A stretch of 64,000 nucleotides of DNA. Source: Oreohelix idahoensis (taxonomy: Eukaryota; Mollusca; Gastropoda; Stylommatophora; Oreohelicidae). The stretch lies in contig JAMPIV010012446.1 in assembly GCA_024509875.1 (NCBI GenBank), positions 1 through 64,000 on the forward strand, read 5' to 3'. The notes beneath the pieces were generated by a model. The model was not told where the DNA came from. It did not search any database and saw only the letters and a list, made by a program, of their open reading frames with translations. A program made the position numbers and the translations under genes. The stretch's first letter is position 1, and each line of letters starts with the position of its first letter. This document shows, one piece after another, positions 41,372 through 52,500 of this stretch.

Positions 41372-42066
41372 ACAAGTCTTTGTTTGCATTCAATAACACT
41401 GGACGGTCCCCTCAATTTCCGTCCGGTTTCGATGGCCTGTTCTTTTGTTCTTCACAATGCGAGTGTTGACAATGCCCCGAGCGGCTGAGGTGGCTTGTTC
41501 ATAGGTTGTGTTTAACGCAATGTTAGGCGGTAGAGACTGCGTCTGGTATGCAGATGTCCCCTTGTTGTGATGAGATTTTGCTCATGTGGTGATGATGGTG
41601 ACAAGTCTTTGTCTGCATTCAATAACACTGGACAGTCCCCTCAATTTCCGTCCGGTGTCAATGGCCTGTTCTTTTGTTCTTCACAATGCGAGTGTTGACA
41701 ATTTCCCGAGCGGCTGAAGTGGCTTGTTCATAGGTTGTGTTGAACGCAATGTTAGGCGGTAGAGACTTCGTCTGGTATGCAGATGTCCCCTTGTTGTGAT
41801 GAGATTTTGCTCATGTGGTGATGATGGTGACAAGTCTTTGTCTGCATTCAATAACACTGGACGGTCCCCTCAATTTCCGTCCGGTGTCAATGGCCTGTTC
41901 TTTTGTTCTTCGCAATGCGAGTGTTGACAATGCCCCGAGCGGCTGAGGTGGCTTCTTCATAGGTTGTAGGTTGTGTTGAACGCAATGTTAGGCGGTAGAG
42001 ACTTCGTCTGGTATGCAGATGTCCCCTTGTTGTGATGAGATTTTGCTCATGTGGTGATGATAGTGA
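41372..42066. repeat. 229-bp tandem triplicate between the genes
   Basis: Units start with ACAAGTCTTTGT at 41372, 41601 and 41830, with a 229-bp period. The third unit has an extra TAGGTTG duplication. Units differ by only a few bases. Each contains CGAGTGTTGACAATG, GAGCGGCTGAGGTGGCTTGT and GCGGTAGAGACT. No coding content and no known family. Confidence 0.92.
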
Positions 42067-42079
42067 AAATATGTTATAT

Positions 42080-42860
42080 ATTTGTATTGAGTGGCGCAGC
42101 AGGTTTACTTGGAGAATCTGTCCATTACTGTAGGTAATTTAGGATCTCAATAATTTTCGTAGGCATTGGGTGTAAACGATCGTCCGTGTGCTCCTGCAAC
42201 TTCTGATCAAGATTTCTCAAAGGCACTTGTTGTAACAAAAATCGTCCGTATGCTACTGCTACTTCTGATCAATAATTCTCGTGGGCAGCTTTTTGTAATT
42301 CATCCATTACTATAGGTAATTTCTGATTACTTTTCTGTGTGGGTGGTTGTTAGTAGAAAGTATCCTTTGCCCCCCGGGCAAATTCCTTCCTAACCCCCGT
42401 TGCTTGTTATTAGGTTTTGAAGCCGTTAAATATCTGAGATACGTGTCGTCGCAGTATATCTGATTGGCCCTACTTATTAGCTCATCCCCGACCGACGCCA
42501 GCCAGGGTAGTAAGATAAAGGCTGAGTTATCTCAAAGGGTCCCTGTCTCTACCACTGCGATGGATAAAATGATAAAGTCTTATAAGTACCCCGTAAATCT
42601 ATGCTACGCATGTGGTGTGTTCTTGTATGTGACATCTTATCAATATAATGAATGAATGCGCGGTGTTTACTGCACTGTTTACCGGGTAATGTAAGAAGTA
42701 CAAGAAAGGTGTCTTGTATTTACCTCGTTATGGTTATTGGAAACTGTGCAATCTTTTAATATAATGATTCTCTGCACGGTGTTTATTGCAACCTGTACTT
42801 AATAGTGTAAAATAAAGTATTATGGTAAAAGGTGACTGATATTTACAGTGTCATAATTAT
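42080..42860. other. intergenic, local word repeats only
   Basis: CTTCTGATCAAGATTTCTC / CTTCTGATCAATAATTCTC-type words recur near 42160-42330. Nothing else is recognised. Confidence 0.35.
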
Positions 42861-42865
42861 GGAAA

Positions 42866-43001
<136 letters not shown>

Positions 43002-43309
43002 AATAAAATGGATGTATATTAATAATTTACAAACTATAGTACACTAACCTTGGTTTCCATATAAAGAATCATTGACTGCAGGTCCTGACTCTTCCTCGTG
43101 AAATACAGAAACAAGTGGGCTGGCGGAATGCTTTCTATTAGCAATCCAGAAAGATGAATTTCTCTGGCTTATATGGTGCCCGAATGGCCGCTGGCGATTC
43201 CCGTGTTCTCTTCTGATGTCATGTGAAGTTCCATTCGTCATTACTTTAGTTCAGACAACTAGTCCCCATTACTATGTAAAGTTTCTGTAATATTTTGCTA
43301 TTTTCACTT

Positions 43310-44398
43310 ATAGCATCACGGAAAATACATCCTTTTTCACTGCAGAGATGGTGGCAATACTAAAAGCACTAGAAATATTCTCTAATAACCCTCCCAAAAA
43401 ATTAACAGTTTTGACTGACTCTCTTTCAACAATTAAAGCACTTAGAAACTTACGAGAATGTAGTAGACCTGATATAGCAGAGGAGATTTTTCTGGCTACT
43501 ACATACTTATATTCTAGAGGATGTTCAGTATTAATTGCTTGGATACCTTCACATGTTGGCATAGAAGGAAATGAAAAGGCAGATAAAGAAGCCAAGAAGG
43601 GTAGATCTGATAAAAAATCTAATAAATGTAGGGATGAGTAAATCAGAAATTAAGAGCTTAATTAAAGATTTAATAACAGATGAATGGAAAGCAGAGTGGG
43701 ATAAAAATCTGAAAGGAAGACATGCATATAAGATGTTCAGGGCTCCAACAAGAAAATGTCAGATATCTAGGGAATTGAAAATTCCCAGTAATAAGAAACT
43801 TCTCAGACTACAGCTGGGAAAAGGCAATTTCAGAATAGAAGAACCTTACTGTGCAGGATGTCTTCAAGACAATAATATAGAACATTTCTTGTTAAAGTGT
43901 AAGAGGTATGACCAAATGAGAATACCAATATTGGATTATTTGCAGGCATCCAACTTACCTATAAATATAGAGGAGGTGTTGAGAATAGACAGACCTAGGG
44001 AACTGCATAATATAGTCAAACAATATTTAACACGAACACATGTTAATATATAGTGGCTGGGGATGTGAAGGTCTGATGCTGTTCTTACAATGCATGTGAC
44101 TTTAAACAGATGAAAGTCAATTAAATATCTGGTAAAGTCCGTTATATAACTAGAACCACCAGGCCTTTACACCCCTCCACTTTAATATTATTCTTGTTCA
44201 TAGTTTCTTCTTGATTTTGTTTGTTTGTTTTTTATTTTATTATTTAACGTATAGGCCTAAGCACAATTGTGAATATCCCTATTTTCAAATGTGATGCCAC
44301 TTTCTCATGTCGGCTGTTGTTCATATTATTTGGAATTGAAAACAATATATATATACTAATTATAACCCATCAGAGGTTGAACGGGATTTCTGTTTATC
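43310..44398 (+). pseudogene. F6 LINE: RNase H domain and C-terminal tail
   Basis: The first frame gives SITENTSFFTAEMVAILKAL (E), VLTDSLSTIKAL (D), LIAWIPSHVGIEGNEKADKE (H, D). A frameshift near 43600 moves to the second frame (GMSKSEIKSLIKDLITDEWK, then YCAGCLQDNNIEHFLLKCKR with a C-x2-C...H-x4-C pattern, ending RTHVNI). The 3' UTR ends ACCCATCAGAGGTTGAACGG at 44390. The EN and RT domains are absent, so this is a 5'-truncated copy. Confidence 0.85.
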
Positions 44399-45039
44399 TT
44401 CATTAATTAAAAAAAAAAAAAACTTGCGTGTTTTTCTTAGCCCAGACAATCCGTCTGCGTCTGCCGTTCGGTGTCTGTGCAGTATTACCAGTCTCTTTAT
44501 AATTTCTTCTTTCATGTTTATCTTCGTTCAGACTTTCGGTCTCCGTTAATCCAATATTTCTTTGCTTGTTCCATGAGATCCGACTGAACACAATACTCAT
44601 AGTAAAGTTTCCTCGCCGATCTGTCTCCGGTATTTCATTATGCTCTGTTACTAGGCAAAATGCAGTAATACTTGTGTATTACTGCCGTTGTGTAAACACA
44701 ACCGAGCCGTGGTGGCGACTACTTCTAATTGTCCCTCGATGGTCTGTTGATGTAATGTCTCATTGTTATGTAAACATTCCATGCAAAATTGGTTGCTTTC
44801 CCATGACTTACGAAGAACGCTGTCTATTGTGGACAAGGGGTTTAGAAAGTCGAAATTCAAACTCATTCGCTCCTCGTGACACCCATTCCCCTGAATATTA
44901 TTTTTGTTTGGTGTTTTGGTTTTGTTTTATTTCGTTTTTGTTTGTTTGTTTTGCACGTAGGCCTACAAGTAAAATTGGTAATTTTGATGTGCCCTATTTA
45001 CAATGATCTGTCAGATGTGATGCCACTTTCATGAAGGTG

Positions 45040-45260
45040 TGATGCCACTTTCCCATATCGGCAGCTGTTCATATTTTTTGGAATTGAAAACAATATAAAT
45101 CCTAATTATAACCCATCAGAGGTTGAACAGGATATTTTTCATCATTAATTTTAAAAAAAACGTGTCGGCAGTTATTCATATGATGTGGAATTGACAACAA
45201 TATATATCATAATTATACCCCATCAGAGGTTGAACGGGATATTTCTCATCATCAAATTAA
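45040..45260 (+). repeat. extra tandem copies of the F6 3' terminus
   Basis: After the first terminus at 44355-44395, two further copies follow at about 45040-45140 and 45150-45250. Each has TATCGGCAGCTGTTCATAT, GGAATTGAAAACAATAT and ACCCATCAGAGGTTGAAC(G/A)GG then an A-rich run. So the family's 3' end is repeated at this locus. Confidence 0.65.
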
Positions 45261-46329
45261 AAAAAAAAAAAAAAACTTTTGAGCAGAGACCAAACGCAGT
45301 AGTATATGCATGCTCCAAAATGAATGACAAAGGAAATGAGTAATGCTGATGAAGCTCACGGTTATTGTACATGGCGCTGATAGTAACATTATTCCTTTGT
45401 AACTAGTGCACGCTTGCAAATCGCTCTTCTTTTGCAACTTGGCCAGGTCTGTTCCTATTGTTAAATTTAGGTCACTCATTAAGATTTTGACGTCTTTGCT
45501 TCTCTTGTTATACACGATGTTATTGTAGAATTTTCCTGTCACTTATTTATCTTTGTTATTAGTCGGCGCATAACACTTGATGACATTCACCTTCACTCCT
45601 CAATAACTGCCGCAGGATTATCCCATTTATGAGGATCAGAGAAAGCTTATAAGACGTCATTAGCACGTGTCCAGGAAACATGATATGGTGATATTAGCAT
45701 CCTAGATCCTTTCTTCAAGCACATTCAAGTTGATATCTGAGTGTTTTCGCTAAAAAGGAAGAAGAATGGTGTCTAGATTCCACTGTTCCCATTCTATAAT
45801 TGCCTTCTGCGTTTCCTTTTACGATATTTGTACGGTACCACACCTTTCATTATGAGGTGGACTCGCTTATTCGTGATCTGAGTATATCCCTATTTATCGT
45901 ACGTTCAATATCCTCCTTTCTATTTCATGTTGTCTTGCTTTGCACAGTTCCAGTGTGGCGTTGCCATTTTCTTTTGCGCTCCTTATGAAGCATGGAGTCA
46001 CCACTCCAGGTGGTCCCCTTGCAGGAAGCCTGCACCCAGTGGCGTAGGGAAAGGGGGGGGGGAGGTTGGGCGGCCACAGGACGGGGAGCCAAAATGTCAA
46101 GTCGTTTCTGAGAACGTTTGTGTCCTATTAACACACTCCGAATCTTGTCTTTCGCTGCCAGTTCTATCATTTTCGTGTTAGTTTTCAAATCCAAAACGTT
46201 CCTCTTCTTCGGCTATATGATCGTTATTGTTATTGTTGTTCAGAATCGACATCATTGCACTCGTGGCAAACCCATGGGTGCTCAGTCTCCCTTAGCAAAC
46301 GTCGAATATGAATGCTAATTATCCCTGTT

Positions 46330-46860
46330 GCGCGCTGGTTTTATATATGCCGGATGCAACATCTTATACGTTCATCATTGCCAGTCTTGCGCCTAATGCC
46401 AAACTCCTTAGCCTTGATGATTCATCGATTGTAGTGTCATTCGCTAATAGGCGATCATTAATTGTCCTCAGTATCTCTCCCTTGTCCGTAAACAATGCAC
46501 CTACTATAGGTGCTATTGAAGCTAGTCTATCAGCTCTTTCATTGCCGTTTTATAATCACGACTAATATTAATGAGTAGCTAGCTGAACGTCCTCTCTTAG
46601 GCAGACAGCCTATATGCGATTGCATGATACAACTGAAATCGTAAACTGATTCTGTTCCAACAACTGCTTTGGAATTACTTTTATTCGTAGTGTCTTACTG
46701 AAAAAATGTATGCCATAACTTACGCATAGCACTGCATATTCTGCTAACGATATTTACTATAGTAGCCAGTTGTGAGCGTTCTTTTAGTAAACTTAAGCTA
46801 ATTCTTTCGTATTTACGAGCGTCAATATGACAGGGACGTCTAATCTGACGCTTCTTAGTA
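46330..46860 (-). pseudogene. decayed RNase H-type retroelement fragment
   Basis: Minus-strand reading gives LAEYAVLCVSYGIHFFS and, after stops, GNERADRLASIAPIVG, which resembles the RNase H E and D motifs. Heavily mutated, family unknown. The region at 45975-46035 just before it has the GAAGCATGGAGTCACCACTC word of the module repeats, and CAGTGGCGTAGGG at 46036 resembles a hAT terminus with no partner found. Confidence 0.45.
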
Positions 46861-47149
46861 TCTAAAGACAAACTCTTGAAAACATTGATTTAGATCACAT
46901 AATTGATCAATTTGCAGGAGTGAAGGCGAGAAAGATGAATCTGTTGTAAAAACAAATTTATATCTGCAGTGTACTGTTTTTAGTGTTAATGAAAGACTTA
47001 TTATTAAAAAGAGTAGTTTCTTTCCTTTCTTGTGTTAAATTAACTACTAAATGTAACATTTTCTCAGTAATTCATACTGTTGTATAATTCTAAATTAACG
47101 ACAGTGCTTGATATGGTCCTTTTAACCTCCTTTTAATTTGTCTACAAAA

Positions 47150-48620
47150 TGAACATATACTTTATGTAAAGGACAGTATTACAGTGTACACAGATGGATC
47201 CACAGGAGATGATAACAAATTGGGAATAGGAATTTATGTTCTCGATTGGCAAATGGTGAAAGGATATAGTATAACAGATAATACATCTGTTTTCACGGCA
47301 GAGATGGTCGCAGTTCTGAAAGCTCTGGAAATCTTCTCTAACTACCCTCCTCATAAATTGACAGCATTAAAAGACTCACTTTCTGCTATTCAAGCTATAA
47401 GAAACTTACGAGAATGCAGTAGACCCGATACAGAAAAAGAGATATTACTGGCAAATAAGATAAAGAAGCTAAGAAAAGTAGAAATAATAGAAACCATATA
47501 AATGTGGGGATGAGTAAAACAGAGTTTTTTGTTTTTTTTAATATCCCGTTCAACCATTGATGGGTTATAATTAGGACACATGGTGTACTAATTCGAGTAA
47601 ATAAAGTCAGGTTCCCAATACCCAAATATAGTACCTTCTTCTCCTCTCTACTCAGTCCAAATAGAGTAAATCAAAACTAAATTTGAATGAATGTTTTTGT
47701 GTGTGACCTCCCTTTTCCAAGAAGCAAACAAACAATAAAAAACAAACGAATTAAACAAAACAACAACAAACAAACAATAAAGAAACTAAAACAGAGATCA
47801 AAAGCTAAATTAAAAGAATAATAACTGAGGAATGGACAGTAGAGTGGGATGGAAGTCTGAAGAGCAGACATGCATATAAATTGTTCAAGGCTTCAACAAG
47901 AACGTGTCAGGCATCTAGAGAACTAAAAATTCCTAGCAATAAGAAACTTCTTTTCATCTAGGAATATGCTATTTTAGATTAGAAGAACCTTACTGTGCAG
48001 AGTGTATAGAAAAAAAAAATAATATAGAGCATTCCTATTAAAATGTAGGAAGTTTGATCAACAGAGAAAGCCAATATTAGATTATTTACAGGTATGCAAT
48101 TCATCAATAACTGTGGAACAGGTGTTGAGAATAGACAGACATAGAGAAATGCACAATATGGTAAAACAGTATATAACAAGAACAAATATTAATGTATAAA
48201 GATCAATTGTGGTGTGAGGAAAAGGGGTAGACTGATGGGGTGCTTGTATGGCTGATGACAGATAATTGGTGGATTTGATGTAATCTCGGACACCCTCTGG
48301 CTTTCTCATCCCTTTTCACCTTGTTAAGAACAGGGCAGTTATGAGAGAATTTATTTTAGTTTTGTTTGTTTAGTTTTTTTTAATTCATTTATTTTTTTAT
48401 TTTTATTGTTTGTTTGTTTCTTGGAAAGGGGAGTTCCCACACAAAAACATTCACATAAATTTAGTTTTTATTTACTCTATTTTGACTGAGTGGAGGGAGG
48501 AAGAAGGTACTAAATTGGGATATTGGAAATCTGACTTTGTTTTCTTGAATTAGTACGCCATATGTCCTAATTATAACCCATCAAGGGTTGAACGGGATAC
48601 TTTATAAAATATAAATGTAT
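47150..48620 (+). pseudogene. F6 LINE copy with a nested insertion
   Basis: RNase H motifs VYTDGSTGDDNKLGIGIYVL (D), VFTAEMVAVLKALEIF (E) and KDSLSAIQAI are present. A deletion removes the WIPSH segment. After a nested 262-bp insertion the C-terminal tail resumes (EEWTVEWDGSLKSRHAYKLF, SRELKIPSNKKL) with a stop. Then EEPYCAEC and the 3' UTR to AGGGTTGAACGGGATAC at 48600. This copy keeps the N-terminal RNase H strand that the 43.3-kb copy lacks. Confidence 0.85.
47525..47786 (-). mobile_element. 5'-truncated F6 LINE inserted into an F6 copy
   Basis: 262 bp of the F6 3' UTR in reverse orientation, starting at its terminus (ATCCCGTTCAACCATTGATG). It is flanked by TAAAACAGAG at 47515-47524 and 47787-47796. 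The interrupted sequence is contiguous at 43.64 kb, which serves as the empty site. Confidence 0.88.
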
Positions 48621-48639
48621 TTGAGGGGATTGGGGCGTG

Positions 48640-48995
48640 TTTTTACCTGGCTCGCCCCGGGCGCTAGAAACCCTCGGTACGCCACTGTACCAAGCATCCA
48701 CACGTTCCCGCATGCTGTGGTGTCTGTGGTAGTTTGTTTTACATGATGGGGTTGCCAGCACATATTAGTCGGCTTATGCGGTATAAGGGAAATAAGGTAA
48801 AGGTGCATACTGCCTTAGGGGAGGGAAGTGTTAGACCATACTTGTCCAGCTTCGAGAAGTGGCCAGTTCTCGACTTCGTTGCATTTGCATTCCCCAACTC
48901 ACGGGCATTCATTTGCACCTGGAGCTTGACGCCACCGTGTTTCGAACCCAATACCTTTGCATCGAGAGGCCAGCGCTCTAACCACTCTGTCAATC
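48640..48995 (-). mobile_element. tRNA-derived SINE with module fragment
   Basis: On the minus strand from about 48993: AGAGTGGTTAGAGCGCTGG (A box), GGGTTCGAAACA (B box), then the GAGAACTGGCCACTTCTCGA AGCTGGACAAGTATGG body. It ends in the GGCAACCCCATCATGTAAAA module at 48735-48755. To the left, GCCCCGGGCGCTAG...GGTACGCCACTG (48652-48691) resembles a single hAT terminus. Confidence 0.65.
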
Positions 48996-49198
48996 AAACG
49001 CTATATGTGTTTTTTTTTTGGTTCGGTTTTGCCTTCTTCTGGCGAGGCGCGTTCATTTCAACCTATTTGGTTATATCAGAGCGCATTCTGTGTTTCAGTT
49101 TGTTTTTATATCTGCTGCCACTTATGCGGGTCTTACTTGTTTGTTTAGTGTTCGCGAACATTCCAAGCACAGCCTGGAAGTTCTCTGAGGTGAAAGCA

Positions 49199-49368
49199 GG
49201 TAAGCCAGTAGCCCGGACTCCTTTTGGCTTTCTCGTTACTGCAGCATGAACCTCACTGATTAAGGTCCTTCTACCGACTTCGATGAATTACTTGCTTTAG
49301 TTGACTTGTTCATGTTTCTTATGAATTTTATGTGTGTGTGTTGTTGTTGTTGTTTAAATATTTACAGG
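49199..49368 (+). promoter_or_regulatory. DNAJC12: possible DNAJC12 5' UTR intron
   Basis: A GAAAGCAG|GTAAGC donor (intron start 49200) pairs with TTGTTTAAATATTTACAG (intron end 49367). Spliced or not, the coding start at 49479 would be unaffected. Offered only because both sites are strong and suitably placed. Confidence 0.3.
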
Positions 49369-49478
49369 CCGGGCTAGCACTGCATGCAACATTTATGAAA
49401 CTATTACATTGATAGTTACTATCCTTTGCTCTCAACATAGTCCTGAAACGAAATTCACACATCACAGACTGTCCCATT

Positions 49479-49568
49479 ATGAATAAAACCTTTGATGACA
49501 TTATTCGCTATCGTAAAAACGAAGAAGATGACTATTACTTCATTCTTGGATGTAATGAGAACTCATCG
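49479..49568 (+). CDS. DNAJC12: DNAJC12 exon 1 (coding)
   Basis: ATG at 49479-49481 with A at -3. Thirty codons, MNKTFDDIIRYRKNEEDDYY then FILGCNENSS. The donor is TCG|GTATGA, phase 0. Confidence 0.88.
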
Positions 49569-52500
49569 GTATGATAATTCAGCATATAGCGTAAACTGTA
49601 TGTGCATCACTTGCTTTTACGATACGCATGCTTAAGACATCGGCCTGCTCTAGGCTGATAGTTATGAATGACAATAGTATTTGTGAGTAGGCTAATTATT
49701 AGCCTACCCTAAACATATTTTTAACATTGAGTAACATTAACGAATATCACAGGTTCAGCTTTAGCCTTTTGCTTTTATAGCGTTAAAGAGTTCTTTTTGT
49801 CATTTATTACTTTTAGTCAAGAGTCCAGAGCAGATTCTTATTACGTTTGTAATATCAGTAAGAAGACATGTTTAAAATAGAACTGATAATTATATTGTGA
49901 GACCTGAGACGTAGTTCTTTAATAAAGCAGTTTTTTGGACGTCATTTATTAAGTACAGCTACTTCTCCAATCATGTAAGAGATATATTTCATGAAATGTT
50001 TTGTGTAAGTTGAGTTTGACAGGTTACTAATGAGAAACGCAACAGAAAATTGTCAACCGTGCAGTGAACAGTTAAATATGTGACTAGATACAGTGCAACA
50101 CATTCTGTTTGTCTGTGCAGCTGTGTAACTTACCTTTGCACTTAAAATGAAGAACAGTTATCTTCCCACTTATGATGCTGTCTTCCTCTTGCACATTTGC
50201 CTTCTACTCGTCCTTCAGCTAAAACTTTCAGCAAGGTGTTACTGTCTTGTTATATGACCAACATATTTTAACTAACTTTGATCTCATTCATTATTTCTGT
50301 TTTTATTTCTTCTTCTTTGATCCTTAGCCGCTGACTGTCAAAGCAGTCAGTGGCCATCACGCCTGGTGGCGTCTTGTAGGGCAACAACAAATTGATTCCA
50401 CTTTGCTCGATCGGTGGCCATCCTTCGTACAGTGCCCAAGCTCTGGTTCATTCTTTGCATCTCAGCCTCCACAGTCCTCCACCAAGTTGTTTTTGGTCGG
50501 CCTCTCTTTTGTTTTCCTTCAGGGGTCCATAGCACAGCTGTTCTTGTGATGGCATCGGGGTCTCTTCTGAGGACATGGCCAACCCAGCTCCAGCGTCTGC
50601 CAGCTATGATGGTGTGCATGTCCTCTTGCTTGCTCTGAGTAAGCAGATCTTGGTGATGGTATTCGGCCAAAAGATTTGGAGAACTTTTCGTAGGCATGTT
50701 GTGTGAAAAGAGGACAATTTTGACATTTCCTTCTCTGTAACTCTCCAGCATTCCGCACCATAGAGAAGCACAGAAAGCACACAGCTCTGATATAATCTTA
50801 ATTTTGTGCTTGTGCTGTACTGAGAGGACTTCCAGATGTTGTTTAGACTAAAAAAGGCTGTTCTTGCTTTGTTCATTCTGTTGTTGATGTCTTTGCTTGC
50901 TCCGCCGTCTGGTGTTACTATGCATCCTAGGTATGTGAAGGTGTCTGTCTGTTCCAGTTGCTGATTCCTTACTGATATGGGCTCAGGGTTGCTCACATTG
51001 AGCGTCATGACCTCTGTCTTCTTTAGATTTCATTTTTAGGACCTCTTTATTTGTTTCTTCCTCTTTCCATGAGGTGCACTTCATTCTTCTATATATATAT
51101 ATATATTCACATCTCAAGGGCTTCAATTCTTTCTTCTAACTACATGTTCAGTGTCCACTTTTTTACACCGTACAACGACAGTGCTCTAGAAAGTTAAACA
51201 AACAGATGGAAATCTTTAATATCATTTATGATGTATTGTATATGTTTTTGTTCCAGACTGAGCAGATCACAGCCGAGTACAAATCTCGTGTCCTGTCTTG
51301 TCATCCTGACAAACATCAGAATGATGAGAACGCTCGTAAGAAGAGATTTGTGTAATTTTCACTGTCCTCTTATGTGAAATATGTTTTGCATATACAGGTA
51401 AAGGTAGTCCTATAGTAGATACTGCTGTAGGGGAGATAAGTGTTAGAGATTTCACCATACTAGGTCCAGCATTGAGAGGTGGATGGTGACCAGTTCCCTT
51501 CCCCGCTGCCTTTTCCTTCCCTAACTCAAAGAGGCAGGTACCCATTTACAGCTGGGTAGACTGGAGCATAGGTGGGCTTGAATATCAATTTAAAGAAGTC
51601 TGAGGTCATGACGCTCAATATGAGCAACCCTGAGCCCATATCAGTAAGGAATCAGCAATTGGTACAGACAGATACCTTCACATACCTAGGAAGCATAGTA
51701 ACACCAGACGGCGGGGCAGGCAGAGACATCAATGTCAGAATGAATAAGGCAAGAACAGCCTTCTTTAGCCTAAACAACATCTGGAAGTCCTGCCAATACA
51801 GCACAAGCACAAAATTAAGATTATATCAGAGCTGTGTGCTTTCTGTGCTTCTCTATGGTGCGGAATGCTGGAGAGTTACAGAGAAGGAAATGTCAAAATT
51901 GTCCTCTTTTCACACAACATGCCTAAGAAAAATTCATCGAATCTTTTGGCCAAATACCATCACTAACCAAGATCTGCTTACTCGTAGCAAGCAAGAGGAC
52001 ATGCACACCATCATAGCTGGCAGACGCTGGAGCTGGGTTGGTCATGTCCTCAGAAGAGACCCCGATGCCATCACAAGAACAGCTATGCTTTGGACCCCTG
52101 AAGGAAAACGAAAGAGAAGCTGACCAAAAACAACCTGGCGGAGGACTGTGGAGGCTGAGATGCAAAGAATGAACCAGAGTTGGGGCACTGTACGAAGGAT
52201 GGCCACTGTGGTAAAGTGGGATGTTATAAATATTTATAGGGGACTTAGTGTACTGACTGAGATCAGCTGTGAAGGTATCTGTATCTAATAGGTGTAGTGT
52301 TTTACAGATAACCTTACTTGCTACCACATTATACCTCAGTCAGAATTATTCTGGAATATTGTGATGACTACGTTAAATGTCTAGGGTATGTATATGATGA
52401 AGTGTAAGTCACAACAACAACAGACAGATAAACAATTTAATTTATTCCACCACACTTGACAACACTGTGACACTCACACACATTTAACACTCTATAAGAC

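Noticed and set aside
46036..48691. One hAT element between CAGTGGCGTAGGG and GGTACGCCACTG
   Set aside because: The ends differ after the first ten bases and the interval holds an F6 LINE and other unrelated sequence. No matching 8-bp duplication was found.
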